DNA from: Azolla caroliniana | Taxonomy: Eukaryota; Polypodiophyta | DNA length: 64,000 nt | NCBI GenBank assembly: GCA_043228905.1 | Contig: JBHGNT010000008.1 | Location: 10,850,001 to 10,914,000, forward strand | Reading direction: 5' to 3' | Part shown: positions 43,601 through 54,693 of the stretch, one piece after another | Layout of the letters: each line of letters starts with the position of its first letter | Position numbering within the stretch: position 1 is the stretch's first letter | The notes under the pieces: model-generated | Told to the model about the DNA's origin: nothing | Seen by the model: the letters and a program-made list of their open reading frames with translations, nothing else | Database searches by the model: none | Made by a program: the position numbers and the translations under genes

Positions 43601-45403
43601 TATTTTTTTCCACCATCCGACCGCAGGCACTTGATCTTTCTTCCTGTTTCCGTTTCCACGAACCCTTTGAGGTCCCGGAAGCAGTCGAAGACTTCGCTTT
43701 TCCTCTCAATGAGGTAGATCCACGTGTGCCGCGTGTAGTCGTCGATGAAGGAGACAAAATATCGGCTCCCGCCAAGACTAACGTTTTGTGCCGGCCCCCA
43801 CACATCAGAGTGTATCAAGTCTAGCTTATTCCGGCTCTGATTACGCTCGTTTGGGAAAGGAAGACGGTGTTGCTTCCCAAGCTGGCAGGCTTCACAAATT
43901 TGTGCCTTCCGGCCACTAAATTTGGGTAATCCAAACACCACTTGTTTCGATTGCAAGTCTTGAAGCCGCTGGTAGTTGACGTGGCCTATCCGTTTGTGCC
44001 ATAAGTCGATGTCCGACTCAACTTTTTGTCCCTTCGCGAACATTGCAGTGCCACCGTCAGTAGGGTCGAGGATAAACATCCTCCCATCTCTGCGCCCTTG
44101 CGCAATAATACGGTCTTCTTCCTCAATGAAGCACCCAAGATGCGTAAACCGAACCTGCATCTCCTGGTCGATGATCTGCCTGACCGACACCAGATTGTTT
44201 GTGATGGTCAGGACGTGTAACATGTTCATAAGTTTCCCTTTCTACCTGACATGGCTCAAGGGAACTTCACCGACATTCTTGATCGCATGCGGAGTGTCGT
44301 CTCCAGTTGTGACTACTCGTGGTTGCGTTGGTTTCTCAAGGTATGAGAACCATTCCTTGTGGCACGTCATGTGGTTTGACGCGCCGGAGTCGACATACCA
44401 CACCTCGTCTGATTTTGGGGTGGAATGTTTCATTGAGTTTGCTTTGTATCTCGTCACGAAGATTGACCCTTTTTCGGCTTTTCCGGATCCTTCGGCGTAG
44501 TGCGATCGCTGCCGATTTCCTTTGTCGGTATGTCCGGAACCAGACCTCTCCAACTCGGTGCGCTTCTTCCAGCACTCGCTCTCCCTGTGGCCTTTCTTGC
44601 CATAGTACTAGCATTCCGTGGCGGATTTCCCTTTCTGGTTCTCGTCGCCTCGACCCCCCCTGTTTTCGGAGGGTCCGGAATTGCTGTCGGCATCACTTCG
44701 ATGCGTTCTTCCTTGATCCCGTCGGCCGCCTCCATTGCGTACCGACTCGCCTCGTCCGCCACGACCACGGGGCCTTTCTTTCTCCCTCTGTGTACAACAT
44801 CTTGCTATCGGTGTGCGTGCTCGTCGACGCACCCGCGTGGTTCTCCTCTACCAGGAGCATCGACTGTAAGTCGAAAAAGGACGACGTATTCTCCCAGGTA
44901 CACACTGCAGTTCGGAACGCCCCGAACTTTGACGCCAAACCGCCGAGACAGACCTGGACCATCTCTCTTTCCTCGATGTTAACATCGATGGAAGCTAAGG
45001 AGTCGCATATGTCCTTAATCCTCAAGGTATAGTTAGCCACCGACAAATCGCGTTGTCGTAGGTTGCTCAACTCCTGTCGAAGCTGAAGCTTCCTGGCTGT
45101 GGTGCTCATGGCGAAAATCTTCTTTAGATTTTCCCATGCACCCTTCGGCGTTTTTGCATCCTGAACGTAGCTTAGTAGCTGATCACCCACACAAGACACG
45201 AAGCAGTATAGCACTCTGCTCGCCGATTGTTCCCACGCCGGGAAGTCTTTGTGTGTCGAATCGGGTGCTGTGTCATTTGCTCCATCGACATAGCTCCAGT
45301 AACCATGTCCGAGAAAGTACTGGTGCATCTTGTAGGACCAAGATGCGTAGTTGGTTCTGTCGAGCTTCTCCGTTGGAAGCGAGTTAGCCATTCCTCTGTC
45401 CAT
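40600..45403 (-). pseudogene. copia F gag-pol polyprotein with C-terminal extension
   Basis: Starts MDRGMANSLPTEKLDRTNYA at 45403. Gag runs to about 44600 with one frame change; the zinc knuckle reads EC-stop-YYGKKGHRESEC. Protease VWYVDSGASNHMTCH is at 44395. An uninterrupted stretch of 493 codons (44229-42748) covers pre-integrase and the whole integrase (LIHSDVWGPAQ, RSDGGKKYF, NGVAERKN) and linker. Reverse transcriptase is at 42620-41780 with LLYVDDLVITG and a TAG for Trp near 42180; RNase H is at 41760-41200. TAA at 41332-41334 is at the same codon as in C. From 41286 the frame is open for 228 codons through the basic extension to the stop at 40602-40600 inside the LTR. Confidence 0.9.
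40606..40614 (-). promoter_or_regulatory. polypurine tract of copia F (also coding)
   Basis: The minus strand reads GAGGGGGAG immediately before TGTTGAG, identical to that of copia E and of copy 1 of copia C. Confidence 0.88.
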
Positions 45404-45474
45404 CGTTTTCCTTGTTCTTCTTCGTTGGTTTTTCCTTCAAGCAAAGTCAGCTGCAGAGGTTCTCAACCCTCGCA

Positions 45475-45485
45475 CTTTGATACCA
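45475..45485 (-). promoter_or_regulatory. primer binding site of copia F
   Basis: The minus strand reads TGGTATCAAAG, one mismatch to the tRNA-Met type, directly against the LTR. Confidence 0.88.
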
Positions 45486-45899
45486 TGAAAAGAATGACGT
45501 GCGGAAGCAATATAGGAAAACCGAACAACAGAAAACGCAGGTTTAATGGAAAGCTTAGGTCTTCACAGTACGCACAGAAGAGACAGAGAGAGAGTAACAC
45601 AAGAACTTAAATTTGAAAAATAATACTCAAGCTGTACATAGGATGTGCTCAGTGAGCACTTTTATACAAGCCCTGACAGTGGGCTGACACAAGTACTGAC
45701 AGTACTTGACTGTTCATAAATGAGCCTCAACACTTACTCCCAAAACTATTCCTTACAAGGAATATCTTTCTAACGACCTTTCGATCTACGCACTGATACG
45801 ACCTTTCTACGCACCGGTCTGCGTACCGGTTTTATGCACCCAGTCTACGCACTGGTTACGCATCGTATTACGCACAAATGTTGAGCTTGTCTCTCAACA
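45486..45899 (-). repeat. 5' LTR of copia F
   Basis: 414-bp partner of 40192-40605, followed by the atttc duplication. Confidence 0.94.
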
Positions 45900-45944
45900 A
45901 TTTCTAAATAATAACTTCTCGGATTACAATCGGGTTTTTTTTTT

Positions 45945-47963
45945 GCTAACCAATCATTCTGAGTACGAATCAGATTGCCGAGCAATCCCTCTCTCACCCT
46001 GACCTCCACCACGTACCACAATCCCCTGATCCGATTACCATAGGAGTAATCGAAGGTGTTGCTTCCACGAAGGAGATAACAAATAGCCAAGATGTCTAAC
46101 CATTTCATTTGGGCTAACAACTTGACCTTCCCATAGAAGTTGATGCCAACTATATAACGTCAAGGGTAGAAGTTTAGACTTATTGAAGGTAACATGCAAT
46201 CCGGTGGCTAATCCATACCATTTGAGGGCATCCATAATCACCCTCATATCATTTGGATTATTTTGTGACAGGAATGATGTATCATCTGCATATGCCTAAG
46301 CCACGAAATCATGTCCGTCTTTCATTTGCAAACCGTGAAGTGGACCAATTGATACTAGATGATCCATGTACAATAGTAGTGGATGCGTTGTGATTGCATA
46401 CAACAATGCATTTACGCGAAAACCTTGTTGTATTGATTTGGCTAAGCTCCATGAATCTATCAATTCGCCCTCAATAATGCATGAAGATGTGCTAGACCCA
46501 TAAAGCCAATAGATTACTTGAGACATTTTCGGACCAAATCCTAGTTTGACCATTGTGGCTGCCACAATATCCCATTGGATGGTGTTAAAGGCCTTTTCAA
46601 TGTCAATTAGCATGAGCAATATACATCTTGTTTGGTGTATTTGGCATACTCCATCCCAATATAAGCATTAGCAATATTATATGCATTTTGCCTTCGGGGA
46701 ATGAACCCATACTGGTTTACGTGTATGCCTCCCAACAAAGTGTCCTTAACACGATTAGTAATTATCTTTGCAATAAGTTTATACATCACTGGCATGAGAG
46801 TGATTGGTCGCCACTCCAAAAAAGATTCACACAATTTGTTTTTGGGTATTAATTTGACCAAACCTTCTTTCCATGAGATCAACATATCCCATTGTTGCCA
46901 AGCATTATTTGCCATAGATAGGATTAAATCCTCAAGGACATTCCAAAATCCTCAAGTCGGTTTGTAGTCCACAAACCACCACCAGTTTTGATGAATTTAA
47001 TGGATTCCTTTTGGCGTATTAGATGCAACCTTTTGAAGAAGGATTTAGAGAGCATCCTTTGTCTTTTAATGGAAACTACCTTGACCTAACTTGCCATTTT
47101 TCCAATTTATTTTTGTCATGTAGCATCAATGTGTGTTTGGCCATACAGAATTCCTCCTCAACATGTAAAGTCAAAGATATTCTATGTGCTAACTCCGTTA
47201 GGGCTTGACAAGTAAATTTGGCTTGTTGAGTGTAATCTCTCCGTCTTGAGACATACCGCTTCCCATATTCTTGTATTATTGTTTGTAATCTATGTACAAA
47301 ATGTACCCACGCTATATCAACATCTATGTTGACTTCTACATAAAGAGCAAGTATTATGTCATAGACCATCCTCTTGAAGAGTTCATGCTTGAGGTAGCTG
47401 TTGTTAATGAGCATAAGTCTCTTTTTTGGGAGATGCACTTCATAGGAATGATTCCCAAAATGAAAGTCTAGCCAAACAAGAGCATGATCTGACAACTGCA
47501 AAGCATGATCTATATGCATTGTACATGTGAAATTTTCATACTGACTAGCATGCAACAAATTCCATCTATCAAGCCTTGCATAGTATGCGGAGTGGGCGGT
47601 GTGATGAAAGGTAAAACCAAGAACATGTGGGTGTGTCATTTGCCATAAATCAACCCAATCCAATGAGCTTTGCATATTATACCATTGAACTTGTTCCTCT
47701 CTCAACATATGTGAGTGCCCACTAGTGTTATCACTTGCATTTGGAGAGTTGTTGAAATTTCCACATATAAATGCATTTTGTGGCCATGGATAAGCACAAA
47801 TGTTTTGCCAAAGTAAATCTTTGTCCCTTGAGTCATTCAGGGCATATATTCCACCAAAATCATATGTCTCGCCATTTATCATGCATTGCACAACCATCCA
47901 CCTCCCATGTTGATCATTATAGGCAATCGTAGGATTGAGCTCATGTTTTATGACCATAAGCAC
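45945..47963 (-). pseudogene. LINE J ORF2 (endonuclease and reverse transcriptase)
   Basis: The endonuclease at 47963-47400 encodes YDFGGIYALNDSRDKDLLW, ICGNFNNSPNASDNT (GDFN in active enzymes, so the catalytic Asp is replaced by Asn), YARLDRWNLLHAS and LSDHALVWLDF. Reverse transcriptase follows at 46915-46040 with LIPKNKLCESFLEWRPITLM, KLIAKIITNRVKDTL and LIDIEKAFNTIQWDI; the expected F-DD block near 46270 is damaged. LHVTFNKSKLLPL and HLGYLL are the thumb-side motifs. A frame of 295 codons in the endonuclease part is open; the rest is shifted. Confidence 0.78.
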
Positions 47964-48204
47964 TCCGGATGTTGTACCTTGACCTGCATAGAAGATGTCA
48001 AAACCTCCAAATGAACCAACTTGACCACTGAATTCAACTTGTTTATGTTCTTGAACACAAATTATGTTTGTTTGAGAAGAGGTAATATAGTTCCAAAATA
48101 GTTTCCATTTACTAGGGTTACAAAGACCCCGTATATTGAAGGAGACACATTTGACTTATTTATGCATGATTAATATGGCTGAAGATATAAAACAAAGAAA
48201 AATA

Positions 48205-49408
48205 CTAACCTGATTGCATATTAGTATCACTCCCATGCTTATTTGCATGAAGACTAATATTTGCATTTGATCCATCTTTGTAAATGTTCACATATGAGCC
48301 TCTACTCACCCTTTTCCAAGCTTCTGAGACTGAAGAGAGAATTGAAGCATTAACCTGTAAAGATAAACCTTGATTCTCAAGTGTGCACATGTAGTTCCTC
48401 ACCCCCACATGTGTCTTGCTTCTAAAGGATTTCTTAGATATTTGTCATCCTTCAGTGTTATCTTTGTCCACATCAAAGGCTTGTCTCAAATCGTGCATGT
48501 TTGATTGCACACTACCAATTTTTTGTGGAACTTTACTTTCCCTTTGTCTTGTACTCTCGGTTTCTTGATGGGTTGCATCATAGATTGGTTTGTTGCCTTT
48601 GAAGAAGAAACCTGACTATTTTCTTTCAGTGGTGCAGGTTTCAACATTGCAGTTTCTGGTGGCTGAATAGTCAGTGTTGGGCATTATGATTGCATATGAC
48701 CAAACTTGTTACATGTGTAACATGCACCTGCAATTTTGCCCCATTTCAACTTGAAAGGTCTTGCACCAATAGTTGGATCGTTCGAGTTGAGGGTGATACC
48801 TTCCAAGATCAGAACATTTATGTCCCAAAGAATGCAAAATCTATTAGAAGTACTTGTAGTTTTTGGGGGTCATACTACTCTCCCCATTCCCGCTGCAATT
48901 GTAGGTAACAAGTGATTCCAATTTCGTGGAAAGTCAAGCACTTCCACCCAACAGGACATTTGTGACGAATTAGCCCCTAATAGTCTTTTGTCAAGGACCA
49001 CGACAATGCATGAACCATTTGATCTCTATATGTTAAAGGAGATTCTTCAAGTAATTGTGTTTTGTACTTCGGTTATGATAGCAATACTTCGTAAAACCCT
49101 CTAGTAGCGAAATAAACTCCACTAACTGCATAGACTTTAAGCATTGCATTTATCTATTAAGCCACATCATTTGCAGAAGGCATCTTCCCAAGAAAGAAAA
49201 GAATAATAGCATTTGACGTGTACACTTTTAAGGGATTCAACAAGTCTTGTGATGGGATAGTAAATGTCTTGCTTGGCAAAGGCCCATCCCATGTCTTTCT
49301 AGCCTCTGCAAAGTCCTCGACTAGACTATCTTGAAGCCATTTTGTATCTACGGGATCTTCTATAATTTCTTTTATCTTCTTATTCCATATAGAAGATGAT
49401 TAAGCCAT
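48205..49408 (-). pseudogene. LINE J ORF1 (nucleic-acid-binding protein)
   Basis: Starts at 49408 with a stop in the third codon. WDGPLPSKTFTIPSQDLLNP and LFFLGKMPSANDVA lie near 49290-49160, resembling the DUF4283 domain of plant LINE ORF1. A CCHC zinc knuckle at about 48725-48685 reads CYTCNKFGHMQS, stop, C. The tail at 48408-48205 has SVSEAWKRVSRGS. Many stops; pseudogene. Confidence 0.6.
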
Positions 49409-49430
49409 CCTTGACAACAATAATGTGGTA

Positions 49431-50061
49431 GACTTGCTACTTTGTATGTTGAAATGTAGAGAGGTCTAACAAAGGTAATGAGAGGAGCAAACCTGGTGTC
49501 TTAGAACTTAGGTCGAAATAGGCAGGTCCTGAATTCTGCACTCCGCTCAGATTTGAGTGTATCTGACATGCTCAATCCATCCTGAAGGCGCCAAAACTCC
49601 CAAAACGACTTAGACCTCGTCCGATTCCGACTCTGGATGAGGGAGATATGAGAGTTGAAAGGTGAACGCTATCGCTCTGTCTTTCACGTCTTGATGGTTC
49701 TTTTTTGAGTTTAGGGTACAATGTCGCTATGTCACTATCATTTGATGAGGGCCGGTTTCCGCTCGGTGCCTCGTGAATGTGAAAGAGATGGATAGACTCA
49801 CGGACACATGTGAATTTGCGTAAATACAGTAAGAGTTCAATCTTAATCTCTCTCAATCTAAAATCAAGCGTTCTATCTTATCTCAATCTCTCTTTTCTCG
49901 CTAAAGCTTGTGCTAAGTTTGAATCCTTCCGGTCCAGAACCCCGGCGGTTCCGCCTCGCGATCCGCGCGTAGTGACGGATCTTCACGACATAATTATGTG
50001 TGGAGCATAGACAGTTCAAGGTGACTTGAACTAAGCTATTGGATGAATGGGTGTGGCCTAG
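49431..50061. other. no gene; repeated gypsy-like leader motif
   Basis: No coding signature. A 39-bp stretch at about 49951-49989 (GCCTCGCGATCCGCGCGTAG...) nearly repeats one at 52026-52064 just upstream of the K gag. On the minus strand it reads TCGTGAAGATCCGTCACTAC, in the position of a gypsy primer binding site and leader, so it may be a second K-family leader. Confidence 0.45.
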
Positions 50062-50779
50062 CTACTTGCAAAGGTTTTGCCCAAACAAAACCGGACCGGC
50101 AACAGAACCGACATCTGACATCTGGCGACCGAACCGGCATCCGGCGACTGAACGGTGACCGACATCTGGCGACTGAACGGTAACCTCCGGCTCCTCGCCG
50201 ACACCTTCCATCTCTTGGGTTTCACGTTGGTTCTTTGACGAAACTGCCCAAGTCTCCGGAGCATGTGTGGAGAAAATCCGGTCGTGATCGTTGTCGACGC
50301 CTATTGTCTTGTTCATAGTTACCTCCTCGATGTCGTCTTTAGTGGCTAGATCCTCAATTACACTAGCCTCGCACTCTTTATCTCCATTGATGCAAGCTTC
50401 GATTTGGCTTGTTTCATCATCTGTTGTTTCGAACTCGACGCATCTTCCAAAACATTCAACCTCCTTTGAAATGGCCGTCATTGTCCTCGAGTCATCATCA
50501 ATCTTCTTTTCATGTTGGATGCGTTGTTTAGGTGTCTCGACTTCTTTAGATGGTTTTGCTTTTTCTACGCTTGGTCTTACCAAGTCAATATCATGGAGCC
50601 ATCGATGACGCCTGTTGATCTTGTTGCATGCTTGCTTCACCGCAACCCAGTCCGCCACAAGGCCATTTGCTTGGGTATCATCTTCGAGGAGAGTCCCCTG
50701 TTGGGAGACAGGTCCCTCCGGATGGGAAGGGAGAAGAACAGTGCCGATGAACAAACTCGGCCGAGGCCGAAACCGTATG

Positions 50780-50975
50780 AGGTGGACCCGGCTACGGAGA
50801 GTCGGATGATGCAGACCCGGTGAAAACCGGATGAGGAGTACTCGGCTACGGAGAGCCGGATGATGCAGACCCAGTGAAAACTGGATGAGGAGTACCCGGC
50901 TACGGAGAGCCGGATGATGTAGACCCGATGAAGACCGGATGAGGAGTACCCGGCTACGGAGAACCGGATGAAGAG
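50780..50975. repeat. 54-bp minisatellite
   Basis: About 3.5 units with cores CGGCTACGGAG at 50789, 50843, 50897 and 50951. Because 54 is a multiple of three it creates an apparent 18-residue protein repeat on the minus strand. Confidence 0.9.
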
Positions 50976-51370
50976 ACATATTCGTAAATATGTTTTCTGA
51001 TAGTCCATCGCGGCTACATTTGTAAATAGCCGAAAAGTCATATTAGTATAAATATGACTTAGGGCAAACTAGTAGTTTGTTGTTGTCATTCTTGTTTGAA
51101 AAAGAATAGAGAGAGCGTGTAACTGTGTACAGAGAGAGAGAGAGAGAAAGAGGTTGTTGCCTCTGTTGTAACCGCCGCCTGTGGCGAAGATCTGTGAGCA
51201 CGAGGTCGTTGCCTCAATGAACTCACTGTTGTACATTCTTACATAGTGACAGTTTGCAGCCGGTGGGCTGCCGTGGTTTTTTCCCCTAGTTTGGGGTTTT
51301 CCACGTAAACCTCTTGTGTATATTCTTCTTCTTTGCGTCGCGTTTTATTTCCCGTTTTCTGTGTATCATT
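50780..51370 (+). repeat. solo LTR N inside gypsy K gag
   Basis: Plus-strand LTR features: TATAAATA near 51049, a GA-rich start region, and TTTTTTCCCC...GGGGTTTTCCACGTAA near 51277-51308, a sequence typical of plant copia LTR 3' ends. It separates the two halves of the K gag. I could not fix the exact termini or a duplication. No second copy or internal region is present. Confidence 0.55.
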
Positions 51371-52069
51371 CTAAGCTCGGTTGTGGTCGAGCGTTGCGCA
51401 TAAGGAGCGTTCAGTTCTCGTCATCCCCAACTCTTGTCTATCCTTCATGTCCACGGCTTTCAAGAAGTACAAAGTCTTGTCCTCCTCAAGCAGCACTTGG
51501 TCCATGTTGGGGAGACGACTAAACATTTGGTCGAACTCGTCGTACACCCTCGAGACGCTCATCTTCTTATTTTTCTTCTCTATCCATTTCATCAAGGCAT
51601 GTCGAGTCATCCTCGACAAATCTTCCGTCTCGAACTCCGCTAATATCGATTTCTCGAACTTTGACCACGTTGTCTTCCCTTCTTGAAGCTCGATGACGCG
51701 CCTTTGGATGTTGTTGGCGACCACTCTCTTGAAGCTTGTGATTTGACGTGCTTCGGACACGTCCCTTTGATTCATGTCCCTTCTATATGCATCAAGGAAC
51801 TTCGTAATGTTCCTTCCGTCGAATTGACCCTCGAGCTCAACGACACGGTTAACGGCCTTTCCCACGCTCGCATCGTTGTCTCGAGATCTCATCATTTGTT
51901 TGACGATCAACATCATCCTTTCGAACTCTCCTGCTTGATTGCTTGAGGACACCATCTCAAAGTATCTGTCGATCCTCGATTTGATCCTTCCTGCCGCCTC
52001 TTTCACATTGGGTTCACCACTTAATTATGTCGCCTCACGATCCGCACGTAGTGACGGATCTTCACGACA

Positions 52070-52543
52070 TCGCCATACCGAATTTGAAGAGCATACTCAA
52101 CACATAGAGGAGTTGACTGATCAGTATGCCTTTCGGGCTGCGAATCACTTCGATCCCGAGGAAGTAATGAAGGTTCCCAAGATCCTTCATGTCAAACGAT
52201 ACCGCAAGTTGGGATTTGACGGAGCCAATTTTGTCCAGGTCGGCGCCGGCGATGACAAGATCATCCACATAGAGCAATATGTTGACCGGTCAGTTCTGAC
52301 CTTGCTAGATGAAAACTGAAGAGTCAGATTTTGACGGAGCAAACGCCAACCGACTGTCTGTGTGATCTTCGTGTTCCAAGCGTGCAACGCTTGCTTAAGT
52401 CCGTAGAGGGAATTGGCACACTACTGATGTATTCATATCAGCCTGAAATCCGAGGGGCTGAATCATATACACTTGTTCCTCAAGATCACCTTGTAGGAAC
52501 ACGCCCTTTACATCCATCTAATGTGGATGCCACCCCTGACGCG
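52070..52543 (-). pseudogene. copia reverse transcriptase fragment (C/F type)
   Basis: The minus strand encodes QGDLEEQVYMIQPLGFQ, LYGLKQALHAWNTKITQ, MLYVDDLVIAGADLDKIGSV and FDMKDLGNLHYFLGIEVIR, closely matching elements C and F. Both ends are abrupt (52070 against the gypsy K leader, 52543 against LTR M), so it is a translocated fragment. Confidence 0.75.
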
Positions 52544-52547
52544 TAAG

Positions 52548-52817
52548 TGTATGCCGAAACATATGAGGATCTGTCTCAGTTAATACTCAGAAAACAACAT
52601 AGAAAGAGAAGCAAAGATATACACAGATTGAAGCTTTAATGGAAGCTCTATAACGTTCTCTGTGTGTCTCTCTCTCAGAGACTCGATATATGATATATGA
52701 TGAAGAAGATCGTCTCTTTACAAAGTTAGGTTATTGCTTGTATATACTAAGCCCGAAGTAAGTGGATGAGTTCACAATAGGATACAAAGTAGAAGGAGTC
52801 GGCCTTTTATGCCAACA
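52548..52817 (-). repeat. 3' LTR of copia M
   Basis: 270 bp from TGTATGCC to GCCAACA. AACTCCCCC at 52818-52826 reads GGGGGAGTT on the minus strand, a polypurine tract. No matching 5' LTR is present. Confidence 0.55.
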
Positions 52818-53363
52818 AACTCCCCCGTAAAAGGACTACTCTTTCTTACATATACAAAAGTTTGGGTTTGTCTCCCCTGTAAACCTAGATTACAACACTA
52901 AAATCTAAATTTATGTTACAAGTCGGTTGGCATAGGTGAGGTCCGTGTGGAGCCTAGTATGACTAATTATCATGATTGATTCGGTCGATTCTTACCTTCT
53001 GCTCCTCGTTTGACTTTCTTTTGCTTGGTCGCTTATTCGTAGTCCCATCTTTGTCCTTACTGCTCTGAAGCGTTGATCTGGGATCTGTGTCGGTGTCCAT
53101 TCCAGCTATAGCTTCTTCATAAGTGCTTGGTTCGCCTGCATCGGTGTAGTTGACGTAGTCGAGGCCCAGTTGAAAAAACTCTGTTGGACTTCAAGATCGT
53201 CCAGATCTCCTGGGTGCTAAGATAAGTGGTTTGGATTCTTCGATCGACTCGGTTGGGCGATCGGTATTTGTTGAGCCATTTGTGTCATGAGTCTTGTTAG
53301 GTGACCTACCCCCATGTTGGGACATCAACGTTGTTGTACCGTTCTTGTTACTCGGCCGCTCTG
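52818..53363 (-). pseudogene. copia M remnant: reverse transcriptase start fused to basic tail
   Basis: Reading leftward on the minus strand near 53165-52965: LDYVNYTDAGEPSTYEEAIA, the usual entry into copia reverse transcriptase, runs straight into a Lys/Arg-rich tail (GTTNKRPSKRKSNEEQKVRI) ending NHDN and a stop. The whole polymerase is deleted. The rest to 53363 has no recognised feature. Confidence 0.5.
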
Positions 53364-53805
53364 TGTTACCCGGCCGACAAAGGAGTTAAAGACCAGAATG
53401 TGAAATGGATTGTATATTCGGAATCATTATAATTAAGTAGTTTATGAGATGTGAATGGACGGACCAGAATCGGTATGCCGATCCGGATCCGGACCGGTTC
53501 CGAACAGGTGCCGGTTGGCACCGTTTTGTACTCAGCACCGGTGACCTATATAAAGGCCCGGTTACAATGTAAAACTTTGACGGATAATTAATAGAGCTTC
53601 TTGTTTTATCTTTAAGTGTTGATTATCGTTCTATGCTAATTGTTCTATCATGCGTGTGTATCAAGTCTAATGCCATATTGCTAAGTAACCAATTAAAGTC
53701 AGATTAATTGTTGAGTCTTAAGTTATCTCGCCGTAGCACCCCTTTGGTGAAGTGTCTTCCGTAGACACCCTGTGTTAGGCCATTGTCCGGCCCTAAGGAA
53801 TAACA
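53364..53805 (+). repeat. 5' LTR of older gypsy G'
   Basis: Starts TGTTACCCGGCC and has the same architecture as LTR 54206-54642 (CCGGATCCGGACC block, GGCACCGTTTTGTACT, TATATAAAGGCCC at about 53549-53561, GGTGAAGTGTCTTCCG) but is much more diverged. A leader with CGACCACGATTCCTG follows. Confidence 0.8.
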
Positions 53806-53860
53806 TAGTTTTTTGCGACCACGATTCCTGCACAATCGCAACGAACAACGGCAGGAATGG

Positions 53861-54205
53861 ATGACTAGACCAACGAACGACCCGGTTACGGAGCGAGCAA
53901 GGAGACTTGCTGAACGGTTGAGGAAGCGAGAGGCTTTCCAACAAGCGGCAGAAGAAATAAGAACGGATCGCTCATTTTCCAAGGAGATCCAGAGAGTGGC
54001 CAAGGAGTCACTTTGTTTACAACAAAACGACTATCCGGACGAAGGAAGCAGCCTAAGCAGCCTTCGGGAAGCGGAATCCCTTCTCCAAGTATTGGCAGTG
54101 GGCGAGGACGAATCCGAAGCATTTTCGGCTTTTGAATCGGATTCAGAAGGGGAATACAGCGCACATACGAACTACCGCAGCAGTAACGACACCCCAAACG
54201 GACCA
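53861..54205 (+). pseudogene. gypsy G' gag N-terminus, cut by gypsy G
   Basis: Starts MTRPTNDPVTERARRLAERL and is parallel to G's gag start (MTRSTHDLVTDRTRRLAERQ). It contains EAFQQAAEEIRTDRSFSKEI and SEAFSAFESDSEGEYSAHTN, then ends at the LTR of G after NDTPNGP. The remaining 20 or so codons of the open frame are LTR sequence. The rest of this gag should lie beyond the window's right edge if G inserted here. Confidence 0.75.
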
Positions 54206-54642
54206 TGTTACCGGCCGGCAAAGGAGTCCAGAGTGTGTAACGAAGGAGTTATTTAATTATTAAGGAATGGTTGTAAGTAAGCTATTAGTGTGGACGGACG
54301 GACCGGAATCGGTATGCCGTTCCGGATCCGAACCGATCCCGAACAGGTGCGGATGGCACCGTTTTGTACTACAAACCAGAAACCTATTTAAAGGCCCGGA
54401 TGCAATGTAATGTTCAGGGGATAATTAATGAAGCTTAGTGTTTTTATCTCTTTGTGTTAATTTCCGTTCTGCATTCATTGTTATATCTTACGCGTGTGAT
54501 TATTAAGGACGATCTTGCTAAGTAACCTAATTAAGTCGGATTAATCGTTGAGCCTAATCCTCTTGCCGTAACACCCCTTTGGTGAAGTGTCTTCCGTAGA
54601 CACCCTGTGTTAGGCCATTGTCCGGCCCTAAGAGTTAACACA
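54206..54642 (+). repeat. 5' LTR of gypsy G
   Basis: Starts TGTTACCGGCCGGC and ends near GTTAACACA. TATTTAAAGG near 54382-54391 is the probable TATA box. The preceding bases, gacca at 54201-54205, are the predicted target duplication. Confidence 0.88.
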
Positions 54643-54647
54643 GTTTT

Positions 54648-54663
54648 TGGTGACCACGATTCC
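54648..54663 (+). promoter_or_regulatory. putative primer binding site of gypsy G
   Basis: TGGTGACCACGATTCC a few bases inside the 5' LTR, in the standard position. I cannot name the priming tRNA with confidence. Confidence 0.55.
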
Positions 54664-54693
54664 TGTTTTTGCAGCGAACAACGACATGAATGG

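Larger units (their letters stand above)
40192..45899 (-). mobile_element. copia element F, full length
   Basis: 5,708 bp with two 414-bp LTRs differing at 14 positions by eye (3.4%) and a duplication atttc (40187-40191 and 45900-45904). All copia domains are present in order. Protein and LTR sequences show it is a sister of element C, including a shared premature stop in RNase H and a shared loss of a zinc-knuckle cysteine. Confidence 0.95.
45931..49430 (-). mobile_element. LINE (L1-type) J, degenerate
   Basis: Minus-strand non-LTR element. A run of ten T at about 45934-45943 on the plus strand is the remnant of the poly(A) tail at its 3' end. From the 5' side it carries ORF1 with a zinc knuckle, an apurinic-type endonuclease and a reverse transcriptase whose C-terminal part is truncated or deleted. 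The 5' end is placed near the ORF1 start at 49408; a target duplication was not found. Confidence 0.8.
50062..52006 (-). pseudogene. gypsy K gag, split by LTR N
   Basis: Starts MKEAAGRIKSRIDRYFEMVS at 52006. The capsid part (RNITKFLDAYRRDMNQRDVS, WSKFEKSILAEFETEDLSRM, VLLEEDKTLYFLKAVDMKDR) is open to about 51390, where an LTR intervenes. The gag resumes at about 50740 (QANGLVADWVAVKQACNKIN) and continues with an acidic region to 50062. It has the same fold family as gypsy I gag. No zinc knuckle, protease or polymerase follows on the left. The 18-residue repeats predicted upstream of 50740 derive from LTR N, not from gag. Confidence 0.7.

Noticed and set aside
50740-50979. Protein with 18-residue repeats on the minus strand
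   Set aside because: The repeat is the 54-bp LTR minisatellite, which happens to be a multiple of three. The gag homology begins only left of about 50740.
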